A stretch of 64,000 nucleotides of DNA from Hymenobacter sp. BT559 (GCF_016427535.1 NZ_JAELXV010000011.1:37141-101140); one strand, 5' to 3'. Shown: positions 8,744-16,977, counted from the stretch's first letter. The notes: generated from the sequence alone by a model not told the origin. Translations and numbers: made by a program.

Positions 8744-9811
8744 TTAGAAGTTAAAATCAGTCAGCAATTCGATGTAGTCGGCAATGCCGCCGCGAATTTC
8801 ACTGAGCAAAATGTACTCATCCGGCGCGTGCGAGCGGGCACTATCGCCCGGCCCCATTTTCAGCGTCGGGAAGCGCATCAGCGCCTGGTCAGAAAGCGTA
8901 GGCGACCCATAGGTAGTCTTACCCATTGCCACGGCTTTTTGCACTAGTGGGTGCCCTAGGGGCAGGCCCGACGACTGCAAATGCGTGGAGCGCGGCGTGA
9001 TGTCGGCCTGCACGTGGGCGCGGATAATTTCCAGAATTTCCTCGTTGGAATAGCACTCCGTGGGGCGCACGTCTACCACGTAGCGGCACTCGTCGGGCAC
9101 CACGTTGTGCTGCGTGCCGGCGGTTATTTGCGTCACCGTCATCTTCACCGGGCCGAGCATTTCCGATACGTTCGGGAACTGATACGTGCGCAGCCAATTG
9201 ATGTCGTCAAGTGCTTTATACAGCGCATTATCCCCTTCATTGCGAGCGGCGTGACCGGTGCGGCCGCGCGCCACGCCATCGAGCACCAGCAAACCTTTTT
9301 CGGCCACGGCGGCATTCATGCCAGTGGGCTCGCCCACGATACCTAGGTCAATTTTACCTAGTTCGGGCAAAATGCTTTTCACGCCATTCGCGCCCGAGAC
9401 CTCTTCCTCGGCCGTGATGGCGCAGATGAGGTTGAACGCCGTGGGTTGCTCGTAGAAATATCGAAACACGGCCAGCAAGCTCACCGCCGACGCGCCTGCA
9501 TCGTTGCTGCCCAGGCCAGTCAGCCGGTCGCCTTCCAACGTCGCGCCGAAGGGCGGGTATGTCCAGCTCGGGCCGGGCTTCACGGTGTCGTGGTGCGAGT
9601 TGAGCAGCAGCGTGGGCCGGGAGGCGTCCCAGGTTTTGCTGGTCGCCCACACGTTGTTGCCCTGCCGCTGCGCGGGAATGCCGTACTGCCCCAGAAACTG
9701 CATAAGCAAGTCGGCCGTGCCAGCTTCTTCGCGCGAAAAGGATGGCGTTTGGATGAGCTGTTGCAGCAGCGCAATGGCGTCGTCGCTCAGCCGGGCAATT
9801 ACTTCAGACAT
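8744..9811 (-). CDS. argE: M20 metallo-deacetylase, N-acyl-ornithine/citrulline deacylase
   Basis: 355 residues of the M20/ArgE family. Metal ligands are visible: NSHHDTVKP (71-79), the bridging Asp in GSNDAGAS (101-108), the EEE triad at 135-137 with catalytic Glu, GEPTG at about 159, and a His in SDSARSHAPDE near the C-terminus. It removes the N-acyl group in the linear arginine pathway. Because the adjacent transcarbamylase is of the N-acylornithine type, the natural substrate is probably N-acyl-citrulline rather than N-acetylornithine (inference). It overlaps argB by 13 bp on the same strand, which points to translational coupling. Start ATG at 9811. Confidence 0.9.
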   Translation of the reverse strand: MSEVIARLSDDAIALLQQLIQTPSFSREEAGTADLLMQFLGQYGIPAQRQGNNVWATSKTWDASRPTLLLNSHHDTVKPGPSWTYPPFGATLEGDRLTGLGSNDAGASAVSLLAVFRYFYEQPTAFNLICAITAEEEVSGANGVKSILPELGKIDLGIVGEPTGMNAAVAEKGLLVLDGVARGRTGHAARNEGDNALYKALDDINWLRTYQFPNVSEMLGPVKMTVTQITAGTQHNVVPDECRYVVDVRPTECYSNEEILEIIRAHVQADITPRSTHLQSSGLPLGHPLVQKAVAMGKTTYGSPTLSDQALMRFPTLKMGPGDSARSHAPDEYILLSEIRGGIADYIELLTDFNF

Positions 9812-10584
9812 AGCACCGTGCGCAGCTCAGAATTGATATGCAAAGCGTGCCCGATAACAACCCGGCGCACACCCTGGTGCAGCGCCGCAAAGGCATTCTC
9901 CAACTTTGGCAGCATGCCGTCGGCAATGATGCCCTGGGCTTTCAGCGTTTCGTAATGCGCCGCGTCGATTTCGAGGATTACCGAATTGTCATCATTTACG
10001 TCGCGCAGCACGCCGTTTTTCTCGAAGCAATAGTGCAGCGTTACATCGGCCACCGGAGCGAGCGCCACTGCCACGGCCGAGGCAATGGTATCGGCGTTGG
10101 TGTTGAGCAGCTGCCCTTGCCCGTCGTGAATGATGGGGCACAGCACCGGCGTAATGCCAGCTTGCAGCAAGCTCAACATTAACTCTTTGTTAACGCTTGC
10201 TGCCTTGAGGTCGCCCACGAAGCCAAAATCCACGTCTTTCACCGGGCGTTTCACGCCCCGAATTACGTTACCGTCGGCCCCGCTCAGGCCTAAAGCATTT
10301 ACACCTAGACGCTGCAAAGTGGCAACTACTTCTTTGTTGGTTTTGCCCGCGTAAAACATCACCACAATGTCGAGGGTAGCAGCGTCGGTTACGCGGCGGC
10401 CGTTTACCATCGTGGGCGTCAGGCCCAGCTCACGCATCATCGCGCTGGCGCCTTTGCCGCCGCCGTGCACCAAGATTTTAGGGCCCGCGCTAGCCGCGAA
10501 TAGGCCCAGAAATTTCGTTAGCTCAGCCGCATCGTCAATGATGCCGCCGCCAATCTTATACACCGTTACCTCAAGGTTATCCAT
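9799..10584 (-). CDS. argB: N-acetylglutamate kinase (N-acylglutamate kinase)
   Basis: 261 residues, amino-acid-kinase fold. Phosphate-binding glycines in VYKIGGGI (8-15) and VHGGGKGASAMM (39-50), substrate loop in MVNGRRVTDAATLD (59-72), and NTNADTIASAVA (about 161-172) for nucleotide binding. It phosphorylates N-acetyl- (or N-succinyl-) glutamate. First gene of the leftward arm argB-argE-argH. The start is ATG at 10584, about 60 nt downstream of a TACTTTTG box on the minus strand that overlaps the divergent promoter of the GNAT-argG arm. Confidence 0.95.
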   Translation of the reverse strand: MDNLEVTVYKIGGGIIDDAAELTKFLGLFAASAGPKILVHGGGKGASAMMRELGLTPTMVNGRRVTDAATLDIVVMFYAGKTNKEVVATLQRLGVNALGLSGADGNVIRGVKRPVKDVDFGFVGDLKAASVNKELMLSLLQAGITPVLCPIIHDGQGQLLNTNADTIASAVAVALAPVADVTLHYCFEKNGVLRDVNDDNSVILEIDAAHYETLKAQGIIADGMLPKLENAFAALHQGVRRVVIGHALHINSELRTVLCLK

Positions 10585-10637
10585 ATCGTATTCAACCGCC
10601 GCCGTGGCCCCGGCCGCGAAAAAAACAGCTCAGTCTA

Positions 10638-10668
10638 TTGCGCGCAAAAGTAGGAACTTTTACCTTTG
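10638..10668 (+). promoter_or_regulatory. Bacteroidota promoter driving the GNAT-argG arm
   Basis: TTG at 10638-10640, a spacer of exactly 20 nt, then TACCTTTG at 10661-10668, matching the TTG-N19/21-TAnnTTTG consensus of the primary sigma. Transcription would begin near 10675 and leave about 335 nt of leader before the first gene. Confidence 0.7.
10645..10652 (-). promoter_or_regulatory. Putative -7 box for argB-argE-argH
   Basis: Reads TACTTTTG on the minus strand (TAnnTTTG consensus), about 60 nt ahead of argB. It lies inside the spacer of the rightward promoter, so the two arms cannot easily be bound by two polymerases at once. No TTG is seen at the expected upstream distance. Confidence 0.45.
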
Positions 10669-10728
10669 CGGCTCCATTATGGCCCCTGGTTTGCTAGTGC
10701 ATCACTAGCCCACTTGGCTGCTCCGCAA

Positions 10729-10833
10729 ATGACGCTCTTGGCTCGCACCGTTCTTCAGCTTTCTACTTTGGCCCCCCAGCGGGCCACGGAAGGTGTGCGC
10801 TCGCTGACCTGCGCAATGCTGCGACGACCCTAG
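10729..10833 (+). CDS. Candidate Arg-rich leader peptide, 34 codons
   Basis: ATG at 10729 opens a 34-codon frame within the leader of the arginine transcript. Five of the 34 codons are Arg, and it ends CTG CGA CGA CCC TAG, i.e. two tandem CGA (Arg) codons next to the stop. The stop codon touches the first of three consecutive hairpins. This arrangement is what one expects of a ribosome-mediated attenuation or stalling peptide, but there is no Shine-Dalgarno sequence and no U-tract after the hairpins. Coding status is unproven. Confidence 0.3.
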   Translation: MTLLARTVLQLSTLAPQRATEGVRSLTCAMLRRP

Positions 10834-10907
10834 CCGGCTTCAATGGCCGGACGCTGACTTGCAAGTCAGCCTTTTCCGGGCAAATCCTCGTACTGAGAGG
10901 TTGCCCG
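10833..10907 (+). promoter_or_regulatory. Three consecutive hairpins in the arg leader RNA
   Basis: Hairpin 1: CCGGC (10834-10838) with GCCGG (10846-10850). Hairpin 2: the perfect 18-nt palindrome GCTGACTTGCAAGTCAGC (10853-10870). Hairpin 3: CGGGCAA (10877-10883) with TTGCCCG (10901-10907), reinforced inside by CCTC/GAGG. All lie between the promoter and the GNAT start at 11012, directly after the candidate leader peptide. No U-run follows, so a simple intrinsic attenuator is not obvious. Confidence 0.6.
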
Positions 10908-11011
10908 ACCGCTTATCCGATAGAGTTCGGGTTTTCTGCCGCTAACTCGCTTACCGCGGGGGCCGGTTAACTACGTTTCTTTCCGTAAGTATTTCCTCCC
11001 TTTTTTATATC

Positions 11012-11590
11012 ATGACAATTCGGGTTGCAACGGCAGCAGATACGCACTACGCGGATTTGCTGTGCCAGTGGTACATCGAGTCGGCCAAGCAGCGGGGCAC
11101 GGGCATCGCTAAGCGCGACCCGGAATATGTGCGCGAAAAAATGCGCCAGGGCAATTCAGTTATCGCCTTCGTCGACGGCGAACTGGCCGGCTTCTGCTAT
11201 ATCGAAACCTTCGAGAGTGGCAAGTTTGTGGCCAATTCGGGCCTCGTCGTTAATACTGAGTTGCGCAAGCACGGCCTAGGTCGTGCTATCAAGCGCGAGA
11301 TTTTCCGCTTGTCGCGCACCAAGTACCCCGCCGCTAAGATTTTCGGCATCACGACCAGCTTGGCCGTGATGAAAATCAACTCCGACCTAGGCTATGAGCC
11401 GGTTACGTTCTCGGAGCTAACCACGAGCGAGGACTTCTGGAAGGGCTGCAAAAGCTGCAAAAACTACGGCATCCTGACCGAAAACGAGCGCAAAATGTGC
11501 CTCTGCACCGGTATGCTGTTCGATAAGCTCGATGCGCCCCTACCCGAACACGAGATGCCGGAAGAAATGCGCCTGCCCATTGTGCAGTAG
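11012..11590 (+). CDS. GNAT N-acetyltransferase heading the arginine operon (candidate N-acetylglutamate synthase)
   Basis: 192 residues. GNAT fold: beta strands around IAFVDGELAGFCYIE (51-65), acetyl-CoA loop NTELRKHGLGRAIKRE (81-96) corresponding to the Q/RxxGxG/A motif, and a C-terminal SDLGYEPV motif (124-131). It is the first gene of the rightward arginine arm and no argA or argJ is present here, so it may supply N-acetylglutamate (inference from position). Unusual for a plain GNAT is a C-terminal Cys cluster, C146-x2-C149-x13-C163-x-C165, which could bind a metal. Start ATG at 11012; 215 nt with nested palindromes separate it from argG. Confidence 0.75.
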   Translation: MTIRVATAADTHYADLLCQWYIESAKQRGTGIAKRDPEYVREKMRQGNSVIAFVDGELAGFCYIETFESGKFVANSGLVVNTELRKHGLGRAIKREIFRLSRTKYPAAKIFGITTSLAVMKINSDLGYEPVTFSELTTSEDFWKGCKSCKNYGILTENERKMCLCTGMLFDKLDAPLPEHEMPEEMRLPIVQ

Positions 11591-11596
11591 GTGGCA

Positions 11597-11790
11597 CTGG
11601 CGCGAGTTTAGGCTTCGCCTAAACTCGGGTCTTTCATAAAGTGGAGGCTGCGCCTCCACTGCCGCGGCAGCGGCAAATTCGCATCGCTTTATTTAACCTT
11701 AAACGCAAGCTTGCCGCTAGCGCGGCAGCGGAGGTAAAGCCTCCACTTCACAACAGGCACGGGTCACGGCTTCGCCCAAACTCGCGCCAG
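11597..11790. repeat. Nested palindromic cluster between GNAT and argG
   Basis: Outer arms 11597-11619 (CTGGCGCGAGTTT then GGCTTCGCC) and 11768-11790 pair with each other over about 23 nt. The left arm also folds alone: CGAGTTTAGGC-TTC-GCCTAAACTCG at 11603-11627. Inside, AGTGGAGGC-TGC-GCCTCCACT (11640-11660) is a perfect hairpin, and GCCGCGGCAGCGGCAA-type sequence pairs with TTGCCGCTAGCGCGGCAG at about 11711-11728. The whole could extrude as a branched cruciform or fold in the mRNA. Confidence 0.75.
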
Positions 11791-11805
11791 CACAGCCAAC
11801 CGATA

Positions 11806-12990
11806 ATGAAGAAAAAGGCAATTGTAGCGTACAGCGGCGGCCTCGACACGTCGTACTGCGTGGTAAACCTCTCGCGGGAGCACGACCTCGAAATTCACAC
11901 CGTCATCGTGAATTCGGGCGGTTTTTCGGAAGAGGAACTACAGTCCATCGAAAAGCGCGCCTACGAGCTGGGCTCGGTGAAGCATGAGGTAATTGACATT
12001 ACCGAGCGCTACTACCACGATTGCCTACGCTACTTGCTGTTCGGCAACGTGTTGAAGAACGACACCTACCCGTTGAGCGTGAGCGCCGAGCGCATGTTCC
12101 AGGCGCTGGCCATTGCCGAATACGCCAAGCGCGAAAATGCCGAGTACATCGTGCACGGCAGCACCGGCGCCGGCAATGACCAAGTGCGTTTTGACGTGGC
12201 TTTCGCCGTTATTGCGCCCAACGTCGAAATCATCACGCCCATCCGCGACCAGAAGCTGTCGCGCCAGGCTGAGATTGAGTACCTGCAAAGCCAGGGCTTC
12301 GAGATGAGCTGGGAAAAGGCTAAGTACTCCATCAACCGTGGCATCTGGGGCACCAGCGTGGGCGGCGTCGAAACGCTGACCTCGCGCCAAGCCCTACCCG
12401 AGAGCGCCTACCCCACCCAGCTTTCTAAAACCGAGCCTAGCCAGCTGGAAATCACCTTCGAAAAAGGCGAGCCAGTGGCGCTGAACGGCGAGAAGATGGA
12501 CGCAGTAGCTCTCATCCAAAAGCTCAATGACCTAGGCGGCGCCTACGCCATCGGCCGCGACACGCACGTGGGCGACACGATTCTGGGCATCAAGGGCCGC
12601 GTGGGCTTCGAGGCTCCGGCAGCGCTGCTGCTCATCAAGGCGCACCACCTGCTGGAAAAGCACACGCTCTCGCGCTGGCAGCAGCTCAATAAAGAGTCGA
12701 TTGCCACCTGGTATGGCACGCTGCTGCACGAGGCGCAGTACCTCGACCCAGTGATGCGCGACTTTGAGGCCTTCCTGGCTTCGTCGCAGGAGCGCGTGAC
12801 GGGTACGGTGTTCGTGGAGCTGCGGCCTTATCACTTTGAATTGCTCGGCATCGAGTCGAAATACGACATGATGCAGTCGAAGGTAGCGACGTATGGCGAG
12901 GAGAACAACGCTTGGGATTCGCGCGATGCGCGTGGGTTTATCAAGATTTTCGGCAATCAGCTGAAGATTCACGCTAGCTTCAACGAGTAA
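11806..12990 (+). CDS. argG: Argininosuccinate synthase
   Basis: 394 residues from ATG at 11806 (MKKKAIVAYSGGLDTSYC). The frame is open further upstream, but that part runs through the palindromes and does not look like protein. The N-type ATP pyrophosphatase P-loop AYSGGLDTS is at 8-16; VHGSTGAGNDQVRFD and SINRGIWGTSVGG are the citrulline/aspartate-binding blocks. It joins citrulline and aspartate at the cost of ATP. Second gene of the rightward arm; the gap to argC contains a palindrome (12991-13128). Confidence 0.97.
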   Translation: MKKKAIVAYSGGLDTSYCVVNLSREHDLEIHTVIVNSGGFSEEELQSIEKRAYELGSVKHEVIDITERYYHDCLRYLLFGNVLKNDTYPLSVSAERMFQALAIAEYAKRENAEYIVHGSTGAGNDQVRFDVAFAVIAPNVEIITPIRDQKLSRQAEIEYLQSQGFEMSWEKAKYSINRGIWGTSVGGVETLTSRQALPESAYPTQLSKTEPSQLEITFEKGEPVALNGEKMDAVALIQKLNDLGGAYAIGRDTHVGDTILGIKGRVGFEAPAALLLIKAHHLLEKHTLSRWQQLNKESIATWYGTLLHEAQYLDPVMRDFEAFLASSQERVTGTVFVELRPYHFELLGIESKYDMMQSKVATYGEENNAWDSRDARGFIKIFGNQLKIHASFNE

Positions 12991-13128
12991 CCTCACTCCC
13001 TAGCCCCCTCTCCCTGGGGAGGGGGGATTAGGTCTAGTTTTTAGTCTCAGTCCTAGCCCAGCTGTCTGTCAGCGCCTACGCCGTAGTTCCCCCTCTTCTT
13101 CCTAAGGCGAGGGGGCCGGGGGGTGAGG
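12991..13128. repeat. C/G-rich palindrome, family C (copy 1)
   Basis: Starts right after the argG stop: CCTCACTCCCTAGCCCCCTC... at 12991 pairs with ...GAGGGGGCCGGGGGGTGAGG ending at 13128. Each arm also folds on itself. Related copies at 23291-23404 and 24638-24757. Confidence 0.8.
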
Positions 13129-13151
13129 TAGACAGCACTGGCAATCAAGCC

Positions 13152-14141
13152 ATGCAAAACCAAAAAATCACCGTCGGCATCGTGGGCGGCGCGGGCTACA
13201 CGGCCGGCGAACTACTGCGCCTGCTGCTGCACCACCCGTACGCCAGCGTAGCCACCGTCGTGAGCTCGACCCAGGCCGGGCAGCCGGTGCATACTGTGCA
13301 CGACGACCTGCTGGGCGATACCGACCTCACCTTTGCCAGCGAGCTGACCGGCGACGAGGACGTCGTATTCCTGTGCCTCGGCCACGGCAACTCGCGCAAA
13401 TGGCTACTCGAAGCCAACCTGCCCGCTAGCACCAAAGTCATTGACCTAAGCAATGATTTCCGCCTAGGTGCCGACCGCGACGTAGCTGGCCGACACTTTG
13501 TGTACGGCTTGCCCGAAGCCAACCGCGAGCAGATTCGCACGGCCGACAGCATTGCCAATCCGGGCTGCTTTGCCTCGGCCATTCAGCTGGCGCTGCTGCC
13601 GCTAGCTGCTGCTGGGCATCTGCACGATGCCGTGCATGTGTCGGCCATCACGGGCAGCACGGGCGCGGGGCGCGGCCTGGTCGAAACCACCGGCTATACT
13701 TGGCGCACCGGCAACATCTCGACCTACAAAACCTTTACGCACCAGCACCTGGGCGAGATTGGCGAAACGCTAGTGGGCTTGCAGACAGGCTTTAAGCAGC
13801 CCGTGCGCTTCATCCCCTACCGTGGCAATTTCACGCGGGGCATCTTCGCTTCCGTTTATACCACCTGCGAACTTTTAATACCAGAAGTACAAAAGCTGTA
13901 CTCCGACTATTATCGCGACGCGCCGTTCACATTCGTGTCGGACAAGGAAATTCACCTCAAACAGGTAGTGAACACAAACAAATGCCTGGTACACGTGGCC
14001 AAGCACGACGACCAAGTGCTCATCACAACGGCGCTGGATAACCTGCTGAAAGGTGCGTCGGGGCAGGCTATTCAAAATATGAACCTTCTGTTCGGTTTCG
14101 AGGAAACGGCAGGCCTAGGGATAAAGGCTTCGTTTTTTTAA
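13152..14141 (+). CDS. argC: N-acetyl-gamma-glutamyl-phosphate reductase
   Basis: 329 residues. Rossmann glycines IVGGAGYTAGELLRLL (10-25) for NADPH; catalytic Cys139 in SIANPGCFASAIQLALLPL; a Ser/Thr-rich loop ITGSTGAGRG; and the His-containing HQHLGEI. It reduces N-acylglutamyl phosphate to the semialdehyde. ATG at 13152, 24 nt after the palindrome. The next gene in the operon is an AT-rich orphan, 26 nt downstream. Confidence 0.96.
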   Translation: MQNQKITVGIVGGAGYTAGELLRLLLHHPYASVATVVSSTQAGQPVHTVHDDLLGDTDLTFASELTGDEDVVFLCLGHGNSRKWLLEANLPASTKVIDLSNDFRLGADRDVAGRHFVYGLPEANREQIRTADSIANPGCFASAIQLALLPLAAAGHLHDAVHVSAITGSTGAGRGLVETTGYTWRTGNISTYKTFTHQHLGEIGETLVGLQTGFKQPVRFIPYRGNFTRGIFASVYTTCELLIPEVQKLYSDYYRDAPFTFVSDKEIHLKQVVNTNKCLVHVAKHDDQVLITTALDNLLKGASGQAIQNMNLLFGFEETAGLGIKASFF

Positions 14142-14167
14142 CCTACAACCTAGCAAACACGAGCGAG

Positions 14168-14656
14168 ATGGGGACAGGAGCAAATATTCGTAAATACCTC
14201 ATTGCACTGTTTATCACTTCTGCGTTTGCATTTATCGCGTGGCTTTACTTCACAAGCCCGTACACGACAGATGCAAGTGAGAGATGGCTATCGCTTTTAC
14301 ACAACGGTAGGGTTAGCCAGATTTGGTTAACCGGCTCAAGAAGCCCAGAGCTTTATAATATTATTGACACCGTAAAAATTGAAGATAAAGTCATAATTAG
14401 TAAAGCTGCTTTTTATATAGCTAATAGAAAGCTAATTATTCGCAAATTCATAAATTTCAAAAATCAGTTATACACGTGCAATGCTACTTTATTATCAGAT
14501 GGAAATTCTTGGCAATTGTACTTGATGAAGCTTCCTGATGGAAGGGGCTTAATAGAATCTTTGCGAAACGATAGTATTTATCAAGACGATAGAGCCATTT
14601 TTTATCTAGATAGCATTTTTCAGAATAACGTTAAAAGAAAGCTAGTAAAACCATGA
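14168..14656 (+). CDS. Hypothetical membrane-anchored protein inside the arg operon, 162 aa
   Basis: Residues 10-29 form one hydrophobic segment (YLIALFITSAFAFIAWLYF), probably an N-terminal anchor, followed by a 130-residue polar domain rich in Ile, Asn and Lys. I recognise no family. It is much richer in AT than argC and argD on either side (codons such as ATA, AAA, TTA dominate). Its TGA overlaps the argD ATG (ATGA), so it is translated in the arg operon. Composition suggests recent acquisition; nothing in the sequence ties it to arginine. Confidence 0.75.
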   Translation: MGTGANIRKYLIALFITSAFAFIAWLYFTSPYTTDASERWLSLLHNGRVSQIWLTGSRSPELYNIIDTVKIEDKVIISKAAFYIANRKLIIRKFINFKNQLYTCNATLLSDGNSWQLYLMKLPDGRGLIESLRNDSIYQDDRAIFYLDSIFQNNVKRKLVKP

Positions 14657-15816
14657 ACCTCTTCAACGTTTATCCGCTGGTTGACATCACGCCGGTGCGG
14701 GCGCTGGGCGCGACGCTGTGGGACGACAAGGGCCAGCAATACCTAGATTTTTACGGCGGCCACGCCGTGATTTCCATCGGCCACAGCCACCCGCACTACG
14801 TGCAGCGCCTCAGCAAGCAGCTGCAAAACATCGGCTTCTACTCCAACTCGGTGCAGATTCCGATTCAGCGCGAGCTGGCCGAGAAGCTGGGCGAGGTGTC
14901 GGGCTACCCCGAATACGCGCTGTTTCTGTGCAACTCGGGCGCCGAAGCCAACGAGAACGCGCTGAAGCTGGCGTCATTCCACACCGACAAAACGCGCGTG
15001 CTGGCCTTCAAGGGCGCGTTTCACGGGCGCACGAGCGGCGCGGTGGCTGCCACCGACAACCCTAAAATCGTGGCTCCCTTCAACGCCGGGCACGCTGTTT
15101 CCTTCTTGGAATACGACCTAGCGGCCGTGGAGCAGGCGCTGCAAGCCGGCGACGTGTGCGCCGCCATCATCGAGCCAATTCAGGGGGTAGGCGGCATCAT
15201 CATGCCTTCCGATGACTTCTTGCGCGGGCTGGCGGCGCTGTGCCAGCAGTACGGCGCGCTGCTCATTGCCGATGAGGTGCAGTGCGGCTATGGCCGCAGC
15301 GGCAAGTTTTTTGCCCACCAGTGGGCTGGCATTCAGCCCGATGTTATTTCGGTGGCTAAGGGCATGGGCAACGGCTTTCCCATTGGCGGCATCCTCATCG
15401 CGCCCCACCTGAAGGCGTCGTACGGGCTGCTGGGCACCACTTTCGGCGGCAACCACCTGGCCTGCGCCGCCGCCCTGGCCGTGCTCGAAGTTATTGAGCA
15501 AGAGCACCTCGTGGAGCACGCCCGTACCCTAGGCGACTACCTGCGCACCGAGCTACTAGCCCACGCCGGGGCCGAAGAAATTCGGGGTCGCGGCCTGATG
15601 ATTGGGGTCAAGTACGACTTCCCCGTGAAGGAGGTGCGCGACAAGCTGCTCACGGAGCACCACATTTTTGTGGGCAACGCCTCCGACCCCACGGTACTGC
15701 GTTTGTTGCCGCCATTGAACATAACTAAGGCTGAGGTTGACGTATTTTTGCAGGCGCTGTATGCCCTCACCGAAAAAGCGGTGGCCGTTATTCAGGAGCC
15801 TAGCGCGCTGGACTAA
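14653..15816 (+). CDS. argD: Acetylornithine (acylornithine) aminotransferase
   Basis: 387 residues, class-III PLP aminotransferase. PLP-phosphate contact NSGAEANENALKLA (94-107), PLP ring Asp in IADEVQCGYGRSG (205-217), Schiff-base Lys236 in SVAKGMGNGFPIGG. It transaminates the N-acylglutamate semialdehyde with glutamate. ATG at 14653 overlaps the preceding stop by 4 nt. Specificity for acetyl or succinyl substrate cannot be read directly. Confidence 0.95.
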   Translation: MNLFNVYPLVDITPVRALGATLWDDKGQQYLDFYGGHAVISIGHSHPHYVQRLSKQLQNIGFYSNSVQIPIQRELAEKLGEVSGYPEYALFLCNSGAEANENALKLASFHTDKTRVLAFKGAFHGRTSGAVAATDNPKIVAPFNAGHAVSFLEYDLAAVEQALQAGDVCAAIIEPIQGVGGIIMPSDDFLRGLAALCQQYGALLIADEVQCGYGRSGKFFAHQWAGIQPDVISVAKGMGNGFPIGGILIAPHLKASYGLLGTTFGGNHLACAAALAVLEVIEQEHLVEHARTLGDYLRTELLAHAGAEEIRGRGLMIGVKYDFPVKEVRDKLLTEHHIFVGNASDPTVLRLLPPLNITKAEVDVFLQALYALTEKAVAVIQEPSALD

Positions 15817-15888
15817 CGGGGCGGGCACTGGCCGAGTGGCTTTGATTTTTCTTACCCTTACATACCTGACAGGCATTTAGTTAGCACA

Positions 15889-16977
15889 GTGGAAAACTCA
15901 AAAACAGTAAAACTCATCCTCGAAGACGGCACTGAGATTCAGGGCCAATCGTTTGGCGCGTTTAGCTCGGTGGCGGGCGAAGTTGTGTTCAGCACGGCCA
16001 TGACGGGCTACCCGGAAAACCTCACCGACCCCTCGTTTGCGGGGCAGATTCTGGTGCTCACCTACCCCATCGTGGGCAACTACGGCGTGCCCGGCGAGGA
16101 TTTGTACGAGTCGATTTCGAAGATTTTCGAGTCTGACAAAATTCACATTGCTGGGCTAGTAGTGAATTACTACTCTGACGAGCACAGCCACTGGAACGCC
16201 GCCAAGAGCCTGGGCGACTGGCTAAAAGAGTACAACATCCCCGGCATTGCAGGCGTGGATACGCGCATGCTTACCAAGATATTGCGCGAGAAAGGCGCCA
16301 TGCTGGGCAAAATCGTGGCCGAGGAAGACGTGCCCCTGCACGACCCTAACCTCGACAACCTAGTAGCCCAGGTGAGCCCGCCCGAAGTGAAGCACTACGG
16401 CAGCGGCCAGCACAAAATCGTGCTCGTGGACTGCGGCACCAAAACCAACATCATCCGCTGCTTCCTGGAGCGCGACGTGGAGCTGATTCGGGTGCCCTGG
16501 GACTACGACTACAGCCAAATCGACTACGACGGCCTGTTCCTAAGCAACGGCCCCGGCGACCCCAAAATGTGCGAGGCTACCATCCAGCACCTGCAAAACG
16601 CCTTACAGCAGGACAAGCCGATTTTCGGTATCTGCCTCGGCTCGCAGCTCATGGGCCTAGCGGCGGGCGGCGACACCTTCAAGCTGAAGTATGGCCACCG
16701 CAGCCACAACCAGCCCGTGCGCCTGGCTGGCACGCAGCGCAGCTATATCACTAGCCAAAACCACGGCTTCGCCGTTGATACCGACACGCTCCCCGCCGAG
16801 TGGGAAATGCTCTTTGAGAACCTCAACGACGGTACCTGCGAAGGTATCAAGCACAAGACCAAGCCTTTCTTCTCCACGCAATTCCACCCGGAGGCCGCCG
16901 GCGGCCCGCAGGACACGGAGTTCATGTTCGATGATTTTATTGAAGCAGTTAAGAAGCACAAGGCAACTAGCAACTAA
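15889..16977 (+). CDS. carA: Carbamoyl-phosphate synthase small (glutaminase) subunit
   Basis: 362 residues from a GTG start at 15889 (MENSKTVKLIL); no ATG lies near in this frame. N-terminal CPSase domain to about 150, then a class-I glutamine amidotransferase: oxyanion loop SNGPGDP (219-225), nucleophile Cys249 in FGICLGSQLMGLA, and His333/Glu335 in QFHPEAAGG. It releases ammonia from glutamine for CarB. It stands 72 nt after argD; its stop codon lies inside a terminator stem, so part of the transcription may stop before carB. Confidence 0.97.
   Translation: MENSKTVKLILEDGTEIQGQSFGAFSSVAGEVVFSTAMTGYPENLTDPSFAGQILVLTYPIVGNYGVPGEDLYESISKIFESDKIHIAGLVVNYYSDEHSHWNAAKSLGDWLKEYNIPGIAGVDTRMLTKILREKGAMLGKIVAEEDVPLHDPNLDNLVAQVSPPEVKHYGSGQHKIVLVDCGTKTNIIRCFLERDVELIRVPWDYDYSQIDYDGLFLSNGPGDPKMCEATIQHLQNALQQDKPIFGICLGSQLMGLAAGGDTFKLKYGHRSHNQPVRLAGTQRSYITSQNHGFAVDTDTLPAEWEMLFENLNDGTCEGIKHKTKPFFSTQFHPEAAGGPQDTEFMFDDFIEAVKKHKATSN

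Noticed and set aside
11641..11805. Upstream extension of argG by 55 codons
   Set aside because: This part runs through the nested palindromes and has no similarity to the ArgG N-terminus, which begins at ATG 11806.
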